Assembly (NCBI GenBank): GCA_023384595.1
Contig: JAHDVQ010000016.1
Span: 1-34,876, forward strand
DNA: 34,876 nucleotides
Reading direction: 5' to 3'
From: Vicinamibacteraceae bacterium
Lineage (GTDB): Bacteria > Acidobacteriota > Vicinamibacteria > Vicinamibacterales > JAFNAJ01
Both the position numbers and the translations under genes were made by a program. Shown piece by piece: positions 23,975 through 33,804 of the stretch; the stretch's first letter is position 1; each line of letters begins with the position of its first letter. The notes beneath the pieces were generated by a model. It made no database searches. It was not told the DNA's origin and saw only the letters and a list, made by a program, of their open reading frames with translations.

Positions 23975-24871
23975 TCAGCGCGTCGTGCGCCGGGCCGACG
24001 CCGGCTCGTCCACGCGGCGGAACCGGGAGTACTCGTAGACCGCGTCAATGGACACGGGCTTGACCAGAAACGCCCGGCCCGAGGCCTCGAGGCGCGCCAG
24101 GGTCAGCATCCACGTGCCGTCGACCAGCGTCCGTTCGAGGACGGCCCGGCCGCCCTTGTGCACGCGGCCGACGAGCCCCAGCCCGATGTTGATGGGGCGG
24201 ACGACCTCGAGTTCGGCGCGCACGAGCTGAAAGTCGTCGGGCGTCATCCAGGCCCGCCCCTTGACGCTGCGGAGGTACTTGCCGAGGCGCGTGCGGACGC
24301 GCGCGTCGGGGCGAGGCGTCAGCTCCGCGGCCAGCAGCGTCCTCGGGCCGAGGCGCTCGTACCCCGTCAGCCTGACGTGCCACACCCGCAGCGCGTCTTC
24401 GAGCTCTTCCTGGTTCTCACGCAGTTTCTCGGCGTGCTTGCGGATGCGGCGGGCGCGCTCGACCGGGGTCTCACGGGCGCGGCGCTCCAGGTCGCGCCGC
24501 CGGTCGGCGTCCTGCTTGGCGAGCTCCGCGGGCGGCACGGGCACGCCGTTGCGGCGGATGAGCCTGCGGTACAGGCGCCCGACCGGCTGGTCCGGGTAGA
24601 CCTCGTAGACCTTTTCCTCGATGACTTCCGCGCGGCCGTTGCCGTCGTGCTTCATCCGGCGGCGGGTCTCGAGGTAGGTGAACTTCGACTCGCGGACCGG
24701 ATCGAGCCGGAAATGCTCGCGGATCGCGTCCTTGACCGTTTCGACGCCGGGCAGCGGCCGCGAGGGTTGGCGGACGTCGGCCCCGAGCCTCGCGTTTGAC
24801 GCGGCGGCGGCGGCGAGCGCGAGGGCCGCGCAGGCGATGCCACGAGCGAGAGGGCGAAGACGGCGTTTCAT
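23975..24871 (-). CDS. Exported protein of unknown function
   Basis: MKRRLRPLARGIACAALALAAAAASNARLGADVRQ signal peptide; YLETRRRMKHDGNGRAEVIEEKVYEVYP; C-terminal LVRAELEVVRPINIGLGLVGRVHKGGRAVLERTLVDGTWMLTLARLEASGRAFLVKPVSIDAVYEYSRFR. Confidence 0.65.
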   Translation of the reverse strand: MKRRLRPLARGIACAALALAAAAASNARLGADVRQPSRPLPGVETVKDAIREHFRLDPVRESKFTYLETRRRMKHDGNGRAEVIEEKVYEVYPDQPVGRLYRRLIRRNGVPVPPAELAKQDADRRRDLERRARETPVERARRIRKHAEKLRENQEELEDALRVWHVRLTGYERLGPRTLLAAELTPRPDARVRTRLGKYLRSVKGRAWMTPDDFQLVRAELEVVRPINIGLGLVGRVHKGGRAVLERTLVDGTWMLTLARLEASGRAFLVKPVSIDAVYEYSRFRRVDEPASARRTTR

Positions 24872-24918
24872 GGGGCGTCGGAGCGGGACGGCGGTGCAGC
24901 GACGGCCGTCCGGCGGGC

Positions 24919-25521
24919 TCAGAAGAAGCCGAGCTGCAGGCGCGCGACGTCGGACATCCGCTCGGGCGACCACGGCGGATCCCACACGATTTCGACGGCG
25001 GCCGCCTTCACGCCCGGCACGCGGCGCACCTTGTCCTGCACTTCGCCGGGCAGCTGCTGCGCCGCCGGGCAGGCGGGGCTCGTGAGGGTCATCTTGATCT
25101 GCACGCGAGCCTCGGCGTCGATGATCACATCGTAGATGAGGCCCAGCTCGTAGATGTTGACCGGAATCTCCGGGTCGAACACCGTCGACAGGGCCTCGAC
25201 GATCTGCGGCTTGAGCTCCAGGGTCTTGAGCGGGTCGCTGGCGAAGCCCGGCGCGGCCTGGGCGGGCGCCGGCGGCTCCGGCTTGAGCGCCTCGAAGTTC
25301 CAGGACCCGTCCCCAGGCTGGCCGCCCGACGCGTCGCCCGACGCGTCGCCTGCCGCACCGCCTGCCGCGCCGCCTTGCGTCGCCGCCTCCGCGGTGGCGA
25401 ACTCCGCCGCGGTGTCGGTCGTCGTGGTGTCCGGGGCGCGCTCCGACGCCGGGTCAGGCGTGGCCTCGCGCCGCTCGGTCTCGTCGCCGCCGCGCTGGCC
25501 GAGAAATGACAACCAGGACAT
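24919..25521 (-). CDS. sufT: MIP18/DUF59-family Fe-S assembly protein (SufT-like) with Ala/Gly/Asp-rich N-terminal extension
   Basis: KPQIVEALSTVFDPEIPVNIYELGLIYDVIIDAEARVQIKMTLTSPACPAAQQLPGEVQDKVRRVPGVKAAAVEIVWDPPWSPERMSDVARLQLGFF; located at the end of the suf operon. ATG at 25521. Confidence 0.82.
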   Translation of the reverse strand: MSWLSFLGQRGGDETERREATPDPASERAPDTTTTDTAAEFATAEAATQGGAAGGAAGDASGDASGGQPGDGSWNFEALKPEPPAPAQAAPGFASDPLKTLELKPQIVEALSTVFDPEIPVNIYELGLIYDVIIDAEARVQIKMTLTSPACPAAQQLPGEVQDKVRRVPGVKAAAVEIVWDPPWSPERMSDVARLQLGFF

Positions 25522-25562
25522 TGGGGGCGTCCTCCAGTTCGATGACGGGCGGCCGCGGCCGC

Positions 25563-26027
25563 CTACTGCGTTTCGCTCTCGGTCGACACCTCGGCGCCGG
25601 CGTGGTGCAGCGCGGCTTCGAGCGTGTGCCACGCGAGGCTCGCGCACTTCACGCGCGCGGGGAACTCGGCGACGCCGCTCAGCACGGCGAGCTTGCCGAG
25701 ACGATCGACGTCGACTTCGTGGCCCGCCTCGCCCGTTACCATCGCGTGCACGTCGGCGAACAACCGGTCGGCCTCCTCGATTGAACGGCCCTTCACGGCG
25801 TCGGTCATGAGCGAGGCCGACGCCTTCGAGATGGCGCAGCCCGACCCGTCGAAGCGGATGTCGGCGATGCGCCCGTCCTCGAGCCGCAGCGTGAGCGTGA
25901 GGCGGTCGCCGCAGAGCGGGTTGTGACCGTTGGCCTGATGCGTGGGGTGCTCGAGCCGTCCGAAGTTCCGCGGTCGCTTGTTGTGGTCGAGGATGACCTC
26001 CTGGTAGAGGTCGCGAAGCTCGGACAT
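25563..26027 (-). CDS. sufU: SufU-type Fe-S assembly protein / sulfur acceptor
   Basis: NPLCGDRLTLTL, GSGCAISKASASLMTDAV, insertion GRSIEEADRLFADVHAMVTGE, ARVKCASLAWHTLEAAL; next to sufS. Confidence 0.92.
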   Translation of the reverse strand: MSELRDLYQEVILDHNKRPRNFGRLEHPTHQANGHNPLCGDRLTLTLRLEDGRIADIRFDGSGCAISKASASLMTDAVKGRSIEEADRLFADVHAMVTGEAGHEVDVDRLGKLAVLSGVAEFPARVKCASLAWHTLEAALHHAGAEVSTESETQ

Positions 26028-26111
26028 ATCGTGAACGCCCCTGTCAGGCCGGCCCTCTCTCCATGCTACCGTCTCGGCCTTGCCGCGACCAGCCGTCCCG
26101 CACGGGCTCGC

Positions 26112-27362
26112 TCAACCGAACAGCTCGCGGACGCGGCCGAGCGCGGCCACGAGGGCCTCGACCTCGTCGGTCGTGTTGTAAATGCCGAAAGAGGCGCGAA
26201 CCGTCGCAGGCACGCCGTAGCGGTCCATGACCGGCTGGGCGCAGTGCTGGCCGGTGCGCACCGCGACGCCCTCGGAGTCGAGGATGGTGCCGACGTCGTG
26301 CGGGTGCACCCCCTCGACGACGAACGAGACGACGCCAGCCTTGTGGGGCGCCCGCCCGATGATGCGGATGCCGTCCATCGCGTCGAGGCGGGCGGTGAGC
26401 GCCTCGACGAGCGAGCGCTCGTGGCGCGCGAGGGCGGCCATGTCGAATCGCTGCAGCCACTCGACGGCGGCGCCAAAGCCCACGACGCCCGCGATGTTCG
26501 GCGTGCCGGCCTCGAACTTGTACGGCACTTCGTTGTAGGTGGTGCGCTCGAAGGTGACCGACGCGATCATGTCACCGCCACCTTGCCAGGGCGGCATCTG
26601 CTCGAGGAGCGCCGCCTTGCCGTAGAGCGCGCCGATGCCCGTCGGGCCGTACAGCTTGTGCGCCGAGAACGCGTAGAAGTCGCAGTCGAGCGCCTGCACG
26701 TCGACGGCCAGGTGCGGCACGGCCTGCGCCCCGTCGACCAGAATCGGCACGCCCCGCTCGTGCGCCAGCCGGACCAGTTCCTCGACGGGGTTCACCGTGC
26801 CGAGCGCGTTCGAGACGTGGATGAGGCTCACGAACTTCACCGACGGCCCCGCGAGCGCGTCGCGGAAGTCGTCGAGGTCGAGTTCGCCCCGGTCGGTGAT
26901 GCGGACCGCGCGCACGCGGGCGCCCGTCTGCTCGCACACGAGCTGCCAGGGCACGATGTTCGAGTGGTGCTCCATCCAGGTGAGCACCACCTCGTCACCG
27001 GGCCGGAGGTTGGCGCGGCCCCACGACTGCGCGACGAGATTGATGGCTTCGGTGCAGCCGCGCGTGAACACCACCTCGCGCGACTCGCGCGCGTGAATGA
27101 GCCGCTGGACCCGCCGGCGCGCCCCCTCGTACGCCTGCGTCGCCCGCTCGCTCAGCAGATGCGTCGAGCGGTGGATGTTCGCGTTGATCGTCGCGTAGTA
27201 CGCCGATTCCGCGTCGATGACGGCCTGCGGCTTCTGGGTCGTGTTGGCGCTGTCGAGATACACGAGCGGCCGCCCGTGGATCTGCTGGGCCAGGATGGGG
27301 AACTCCGCACGGATCGCGGCGAGGTCGAGGCCGGGCGTCGAGGCGATGGGTGCGGAGTCCAC
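26112..27362 (-). CDS. sufS: Cysteine desulfurase SufS
   Basis: VDSAPIASTPGLDLAAIRAEFPILAQQIHGRPLVYLDSANTTQKPQAVIDA...SAHKLYGPTGIGALYGK (PLP Lys)...VRTGQHCAQPVMDRYGV (active Cys). GTG at 27362; the upstream extension in the track is antisense/out-of-frame to sufD. Confidence 0.94.
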   Translation of the reverse strand: MDSAPIASTPGLDLAAIRAEFPILAQQIHGRPLVYLDSANTTQKPQAVIDAESAYYATINANIHRSTHLLSERATQAYEGARRRVQRLIHARESREVVFTRGCTEAINLVAQSWGRANLRPGDEVVLTWMEHHSNIVPWQLVCEQTGARVRAVRITDRGELDLDDFRDALAGPSVKFVSLIHVSNALGTVNPVEELVRLAHERGVPILVDGAQAVPHLAVDVQALDCDFYAFSAHKLYGPTGIGALYGKAALLEQMPPWQGGGDMIASVTFERTTYNEVPYKFEAGTPNIAGVVGFGAAVEWLQRFDMAALARHERSLVEALTARLDAMDGIRIIGRAPHKAGVVSFVVEGVHPHDVGTILDSEGVAVRTGQHCAQPVMDRYGVPATVRASFGIYNTTDEVEALVAALGRVRELFG

Positions 27363-27370
27363 TGTCGGAA

Positions 27371-28687
27371 TCAGGCGACGAGGTCCTTGGGCAGCTGCTC
27401 GAGCAGCGTGTCTTCGAGGGCGGCCCTCAGCGGCTCGATGGTCACCCGGTCGATGACGTCGCTGGCGAAGGCGTGCACGAGCATCGCCCGGGCCTCGGCC
27501 GCGCCGATGCCGCGCGCGCGCAGGTAGAAGAGCGACTCGGCGTCGAGCTGGCCGACCGTCGCCCCGTGCGTGCACTTCACGTCGTCGGCGAAGATCTCGA
27601 GCTGCGGCTTCGTGTTGATCGTGGCGTCGTCGGAGAGCAGCAGGACCTTGTTGGTCTGCTTGGCGTCGGTCTTCTGCGCGTCGGGCCGTACGAAGATCTT
27701 GCCGTTGAACACGCCCTTCGAATGGCCGTCGAGCATCCCCTTGTAGATCTCGTGGCTCTCGCAGTGCGGCTTGGCATGCACGATGGCCGTGTGATTGTCG
27801 ATGAGCCGCCGGTCGTGTCCGAGGTACAGGCCGTTCAGCGTGCACGCGATGCCCTCGGCGTCGAGCAACGCGTTGACGTCGTTGCGGGCGAGGGCGCCGC
27901 CGAAGGTGAAGCTCTGCTGGGCGAAGACGGCCGCCTTCTCGAGGTAGATGTGGGTGCTCGAGATGTGCGTCGCGGCCATGCTCTCGCGCTGCACGCGATA
28001 GTGCTCGGTGTGCGAGTGCTCGCCGACGACGAACTCGGTCACCGCGTTGGTGAAGTAGGCGGCCCCGGGCCGGCCCGCGTAGCTCTCGATGAGCGTCAGG
28101 CTGCTGCGGTCGCCGACGACCACGATGGTGCGCGGGTGGGTCGCCGCCGGGGCGTCGGTGGTCGTGTAGTAGAGCACGTGCACGGGGTCGGCGATGGAGA
28201 CGCCCGACGGGATGTAGAGGAACCCGCCGTCCCCGGTGAACGCGGTGTTGAGGGCGCAGAAGGCGTGCGCGTCGAAGGCCGCGCACTTCGAGAAGTACGG
28301 ATCGACCAGCCCCGGATCGCTCGCGAGCACCTCGCCGAGCGAACCGATGATGACGCCCTTCGGCAGCGAGCGCGCGCTCGAGAGCGCGGGCGCGAACCGG
28401 CCGTTCACGAAGACGAGCAGCGTCGCCGAGAGCTGGCGGACGAGGAACGGAGCGAGGTCCGCCTGAGCGACCTCGGCCGCCGGCGCCTCGCCAAACGCCT
28501 GATCGGCGAGCGCGGTGACGTTGGTGAACCGCCACTCCTCGTCACGCGTCGTGGGGATGCCCAGGCGCGTGAACGCGTCCATGGCCGACCGGCGGGTGCC
28601 GGCGAGCCACGAGGGTTCCGAGGCGCGGCGGGCGGAGAGCTCTTCGAACTGCGCGGCGTAGGACGCCTGCGCGGAAGCCACGGCCAT
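27371..28687 (-). CDS. sufD: Fe-S cluster assembly protein SufD
   Basis: SufBD core: VGDRSSLTLIESYAG, HTEHYRVQRES, LYLGHDRRLIDNHTAIVHAKPHCESHEIYKGMLDGHSKGVFNGKIFVRPDAQKTDAKQTNKVLLLSDDATINTKPQLEIFADDVKCTHGATVGQLD. Confidence 0.95.
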   Translation of the reverse strand: MAVASAQASYAAQFEELSARRASEPSWLAGTRRSAMDAFTRLGIPTTRDEEWRFTNVTALADQAFGEAPAAEVAQADLAPFLVRQLSATLLVFVNGRFAPALSSARSLPKGVIIGSLGEVLASDPGLVDPYFSKCAAFDAHAFCALNTAFTGDGGFLYIPSGVSIADPVHVLYYTTTDAPAATHPRTIVVVGDRSSLTLIESYAGRPGAAYFTNAVTEFVVGEHSHTEHYRVQRESMAATHISSTHIYLEKAAVFAQQSFTFGGALARNDVNALLDAEGIACTLNGLYLGHDRRLIDNHTAIVHAKPHCESHEIYKGMLDGHSKGVFNGKIFVRPDAQKTDAKQTNKVLLLSDDATINTKPQLEIFADDVKCTHGATVGQLDAESLFYLRARGIGAAEARAMLVHAFASDVIDRVTIEPLRAALEDTLLEQLPKDLVA

Positions 28688-28700
28688 GTCTGAATGCCTC

Positions 28701-29462
<762 letters not shown>

Positions 29463-29504
29463 CTCGTCCTTCGTCCTTCCGTGTTCCGGCCGCAGCCGTC
29501 GAAC

Positions 29505-30947
<1,443 letters not shown>

Positions 30948-31064
30948 GGTGCTCCTACGGATCGGCCTCGATGGGCCCCATTCCGTGCCGGCGGTGCGGC
31001 GGGCTCGGCGGCCAGGCCCGAAGCGGCGCAGGTATCCACCTGCGGCGCCGGGCCCGGTGCTAAC

Positions 31065-31081
31065 CCGACCAAACTGGTCGG
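31065..31081. promoter_or_regulatory. Perfect 7-3-7 palindrome, candidate repressor operator for the suf operon (Rrf2/IscR-like in form)
   Basis: CCGACCA-aac-TGGTCGG, abutting the predicted transcription start of the promoter at 31088-31116 (minus). Confidence 0.65.
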
Positions 31082-31087
31082 TATTCC

Positions 31088-31116
31088 AATATACGACCTC
31101 TGGAGTCGGAGATCAA
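31088..31116 (-). promoter_or_regulatory. Sigma70-like promoter for sufB operon
   Basis: Minus strand reads TTGATC (31116-31111), 17-nt spacer, TATATT (31093-31088). Confidence 0.6.
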
Positions 31117-31122
31117 CCGGAG

Positions 31123-31164
31123 CCGGGCTACCCGAAGAGCTAGGACCGGGCTACCCGAAGAGCT
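31123..31164. repeat. 19-bp direct repeat with 23-bp period at the 3' end of the LysR gene
   Basis: CCGGGCTACCCGAAGAGCT at 31123-31141 and again at 31146-31164. Confidence 0.9.
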
Positions 31165-32050
31165 TCGACCGGGCGGCCTCGGAGATGGCGACGACCGCGG
31201 GGTGCCGGAGCTTCTTCTCGACCGAGATCGCGAAGTACCGTTCCTTGATCTCGTCGGTGCGGCCCACGAGCGCCACGTCGTGCTGCCGCACGATGTCCTT
31301 CTCGACCACCAACGGCCCGGGGAAGAGGGTGCCGCTGCCTTCGCCGAAGACCTTCATCAGGGCGCTGTCCTCGAACTCCCCGACGATGTGGGGGCGGATG
31401 CCGTGGGTGTCGAACCACTGGTCGATGGCGCGGCGCAGCGCCGTGTTGCTCGTCGGCAGCAGCAGCGGGGCCTCGCCGAGACTCTCCGGGAACCGGCGCC
31501 GCAGGCGGGCGGCGGCCGCCTTGCCGGCGAACCAGCCGATGCCGCTCTCGCCGAGCACGTGGTTGAAGGCCTTGACGCTCGTGCCCGGCGGCATGGGCGT
31601 GTCGGCGAGCACCAGGTCGAGCTCGTGGATCGAGAGTTCGGCCAGGAGACGCTCGGTCTTGTCCTCGCGGCAAATGAGGTGCACGGGCACGTCCAGGGCC
31701 TGGGCGGGCTCGAGCAGACGCCGTACCACGAACTTGGGGAGGACGTCGGCGACGCCCACCACGAGCCGGAACGGCCGGCCCGTCGGCCTGTCGTTCAGCG
31801 TGTTCAGCAGCTCGCGGCCGAGGGCGAAGATGTCGTCGGCATAGCGGTAGACGAGCCGGCCGACCTCGGTGAGCACCAGCCCGCGCCCCTCGCGCTGGAA
31901 GAGCTGCTCGCCCAGGGCCTGCTCGAGCGCCTTGATCTGGCCGCTGATGGTCGGCTGCGTCAGGTTGAGCTCGGCGGCCGCCTTCACGACGCTCCCCTCG
32001 CGGGCGACCATCCAGAAGTAGAGCAGGTGGTGGTAGTTCAGCCACTGCAT
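31151..32050 (-). CDS. nhaR: LysR-family transcriptional regulator, NhaR-like
   Basis: MQWLNYHHLLYFWMVAREGSVVKAAAELNLTQPTISGQIKALEQALGEQLFQREGRGLVLTEVGRLVYRYADDIF. ATG at 32050 preceded by GGAGGGG on the minus strand; the track start at 32074 is a TTG. Confidence 0.87.
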   Translation of the reverse strand: MQWLNYHHLLYFWMVAREGSVVKAAAELNLTQPTISGQIKALEQALGEQLFQREGRGLVLTEVGRLVYRYADDIFALGRELLNTLNDRPTGRPFRLVVGVADVLPKFVVRRLLEPAQALDVPVHLICREDKTERLLAELSIHELDLVLADTPMPPGTSVKAFNHVLGESGIGWFAGKAAAARLRRRFPESLGEAPLLLPTSNTALRRAIDQWFDTHGIRPHIVGEFEDSALMKVFGEGSGTLFPGPLVVEKDIVRQHDVALVGRTDEIKERYFAISVEKKLRHPAVVAISEAARSKLFG

Positions 32051-32065
32051 GCGTACCCCTCCGTA

Positions 32066-32078
32066 TCGACTCAAACGA
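32066..32078. promoter_or_regulatory. LysR-type T-N11-A box with TCG/CGA dyad
   Basis: TCGACTCAAACGA in the divergent regulator/terC intergenic region; the ATCGACT half is repeated 31 bp away at 32096-32102. Confidence 0.4.
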
Positions 32079-32160
32079 AGTATGGCATCATAACAATCGA
32101 CTTGTCCAATATGTTTCCGAGGGCGATGCTGGATCCTGCGCGTCGAGCGCCTCCCTGCAC

Positions 32161-33234
32161 ATGAACACCCTGCTCTTCCCGTTTGCCGAGTACTGGTGGC
32201 TCTACGCCGCCTTCTCCGCGTTCGTCCTCCTCCTGCTCGCCCTCGACCTCGGCGTGTTCCACCGCAAGGCGCACGAGGTGTCGTTTCGCGAAGCCACCAT
32301 CTGGAGCGTCGTCTGGGTGACCCTCGCCCTCGCGTTCAACTACGGGTTCTACCTGTACGCCGCGTCGACCTTCGACGACAACCCGCGGCTGCTCGCGATT
32401 CCCGGGTTCAGTCCGGACGACGCCGCCCGGCAGGTCGGCCTCGAGTTCCTCACCGGCTACATCGTCGAGAAGGCGCTCGCCGTCGACAACATCTTCGTGT
32501 TCGTCGTCGTCTTCGGGTACTTCGCCATTCCGGCGAAGTACCAGCACCGGGTCCTGTTCTACGGCATCATCGGGGCGCTCGTCTTCCGCGCGCTCTTCAT
32601 CGCCATGGGATCGGTGCTGATGCAGTACCACGCGGTGGTGGTGGCCTTCGGTGCGCTGCTCATCCTCACCGGGGTGAAGATGATGTTCGCGCCCGAGAAG
32701 CCCATGGACCCGTCGCGAAACCCCGTCATCCGGCTCTTCACGCGCGTGATGCCGGTCGCGCCGGCCCTCGACGGCCAACGGTTCTTCACGAAGATCGCGG
32801 GGCGGTGGCACGCCACGCCGCTGCTCGTGGCGCTGCTCTTCCTCGAGATGAGCGACATCATCTTCGCCGTCGATTCGGTGCCGGCGATCTTCGCCCTCAC
32901 GCGCGAGCCCCTCATCGTCTTCACGTCGAACATCTTCGCGATTCTCGGGCTGCGGGCGATGTACTTCATGCTCGCCGGCGCCGTCGATCGGTTCCACCTG
33001 CTGAAGTTCGGCCTCGCGGTCGTGCTCGTGTTCGTGGGACTGAAGATGGTGTGGCTGAACGACGCGTTCGGGGGCAAGTTCCCCATCACGTGGTCGCTCG
33101 GCTTCATCCTCGCGGTGATCCTGGCGTCGGTGGCGGCCTCGCTCCTCTTCCCGCGCCGGCCTCGCTCCGCCGGCGGTGAGGATGCGCTGCGCGGCGTCGA
33201 CGCGCCGGCGCCGTTCGCGCCGGAACGGCAGTAA
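32161..33234 (+). CDS. TerC/Alx-family integral membrane protein (predicted metal transporter/exporter)
   Basis: FTGYIVEKALAVDNIFVFVVVFGYFAIP-type TerC signature (LEFLTGYIVEKALAVDNIFVFVVVF), LFLEMSDIIFAVDSVPAIFALTREPLIVFTSNIFAILGLRAMYFML. Confidence 0.94.
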   Translation: MNTLLFPFAEYWWLYAAFSAFVLLLLALDLGVFHRKAHEVSFREATIWSVVWVTLALAFNYGFYLYAASTFDDNPRLLAIPGFSPDDAARQVGLEFLTGYIVEKALAVDNIFVFVVVFGYFAIPAKYQHRVLFYGIIGALVFRALFIAMGSVLMQYHAVVVAFGALLILTGVKMMFAPEKPMDPSRNPVIRLFTRVMPVAPALDGQRFFTKIAGRWHATPLLVALLFLEMSDIIFAVDSVPAIFALTREPLIVFTSNIFAILGLRAMYFMLAGAVDRFHLLKFGLAVVLVFVGLKMVWLNDAFGGKFPITWSLGFILAVILASVAASLLFPRRPRSAGGEDALRGVDAPAPFAPERQ

Positions 33235-33250
33235 CGGCGGCAGCCGCTCC

Positions 33251-33270
33251 GCGCCGCGCATCGGCGGCGC
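33251..33270. terminator. Short GC hairpin after the terC-family gene; weak terminator candidate
   Basis: GCGCCGC-gcatcg-GCGGCGC, 7-bp perfect stem, 17 nt after the stop at 33234; no U-tract. Confidence 0.3.
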
Positions 33271-33296
33271 GTGCGCCGGCGGGCGCGTGCCTGCCC

Positions 33297-33302
33297 TACA
33301 AT
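33297..33302 (+). promoter_or_regulatory. Candidate -10 (TACAAT) placing the transcription start at or near the purE ATG
   Basis: TACAAT ends 8 nt before ATG at 33310, with no Shine-Dalgarno-like sequence between. Confidence 0.45.
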
Positions 33303-33309
33303 GTCGGGC

Positions 33310-33804
33310 ATGAGCGACCCCGTCGCACCGCTTGTCGGCATCATCATGGGATCGAAGTCCGACTGGGAGACCATGAAGCACGCCGCCGACGTGCTCGCGC
33401 GCTTCGACGTGCCGCACGAACGCCGCGTCGTGTCGGCGCACCGGACGCCGGCATGGATGGCCGAGTACGCGGGGGCGGCCGAGGCCCGCGGACTCGAGGT
33501 GATCATCGCCGGCGCCGGCGGCGCGGCCCACCTTCCCGGGATGGTGGCCTCGCACACCCTCGTGCCCGTCATCGGCGTGCCCGTCCAGAGCCGCGCGCTG
33601 AACGGGCTCGACTCGCTGCTGTCCATCGTGCAGATGCCGGGAGGCGTCCCTGTGGCGACGATGGCCATCGGCACGGCCGGGGCGACCAACGCGGGGCTGC
33701 TGGCGGTGGCGATGCTGGCCGTGACGCGTCCCGACCTGCGTGAACGCCTCCGCGCGTGGCGCGCCGAACAGACGGCGGCCGTCGCCGGGGACTCCGTCCT
33801 GTGA
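33310..33804 (+). CDS. purE: N5-carboxyaminoimidazole ribonucleotide mutase PurE
   Basis: [46 protein letters not shown]...[57 protein letters not shown]. Start at 33301 is an alternative. Confidence 0.95.
   Translation: MSDPVAPLVGIIMGSKSDWETMKHAADVLARFDVPHERRVVSAHRTPAWMAEYAGAAEARGLEVIIAGAGGAAHLPGMVASHTLVPVIGVPVQSRALNGLDSLLSIVQMPGGVPVATMAIGTAGATNAGLLAVAMLAVTRPDLRERLRAWRAEQTAAVAGDSVL

Noticed and set aside
21916-24063. 715-aa plus-strand ORF
   Set aside because: Antisense to UPF0182; low-complexity Arg/His/Val/Glu-rich translation with no motifs. The same applies to the plus ORFs 713-1717, 4038-5066, 25923-27527, 27350-28693, 28686-29804 and 29904-31844.
27363-28535. N-terminal half of the 807-aa minus ORF (26112-28535) as a SufS fusion
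   Set aside because: It is an out-of-frame reading of sufD; SufS homology begins at about 27362.
32079-32160. yybP-ykoY Mn riboswitch or alx-type pH-responsive element upstream of the TerC-family gene
   Set aside because: Such elements occur upstream of some terC/alx genes, but the leader here is under about 100 nt and I could not recognise the consensus.
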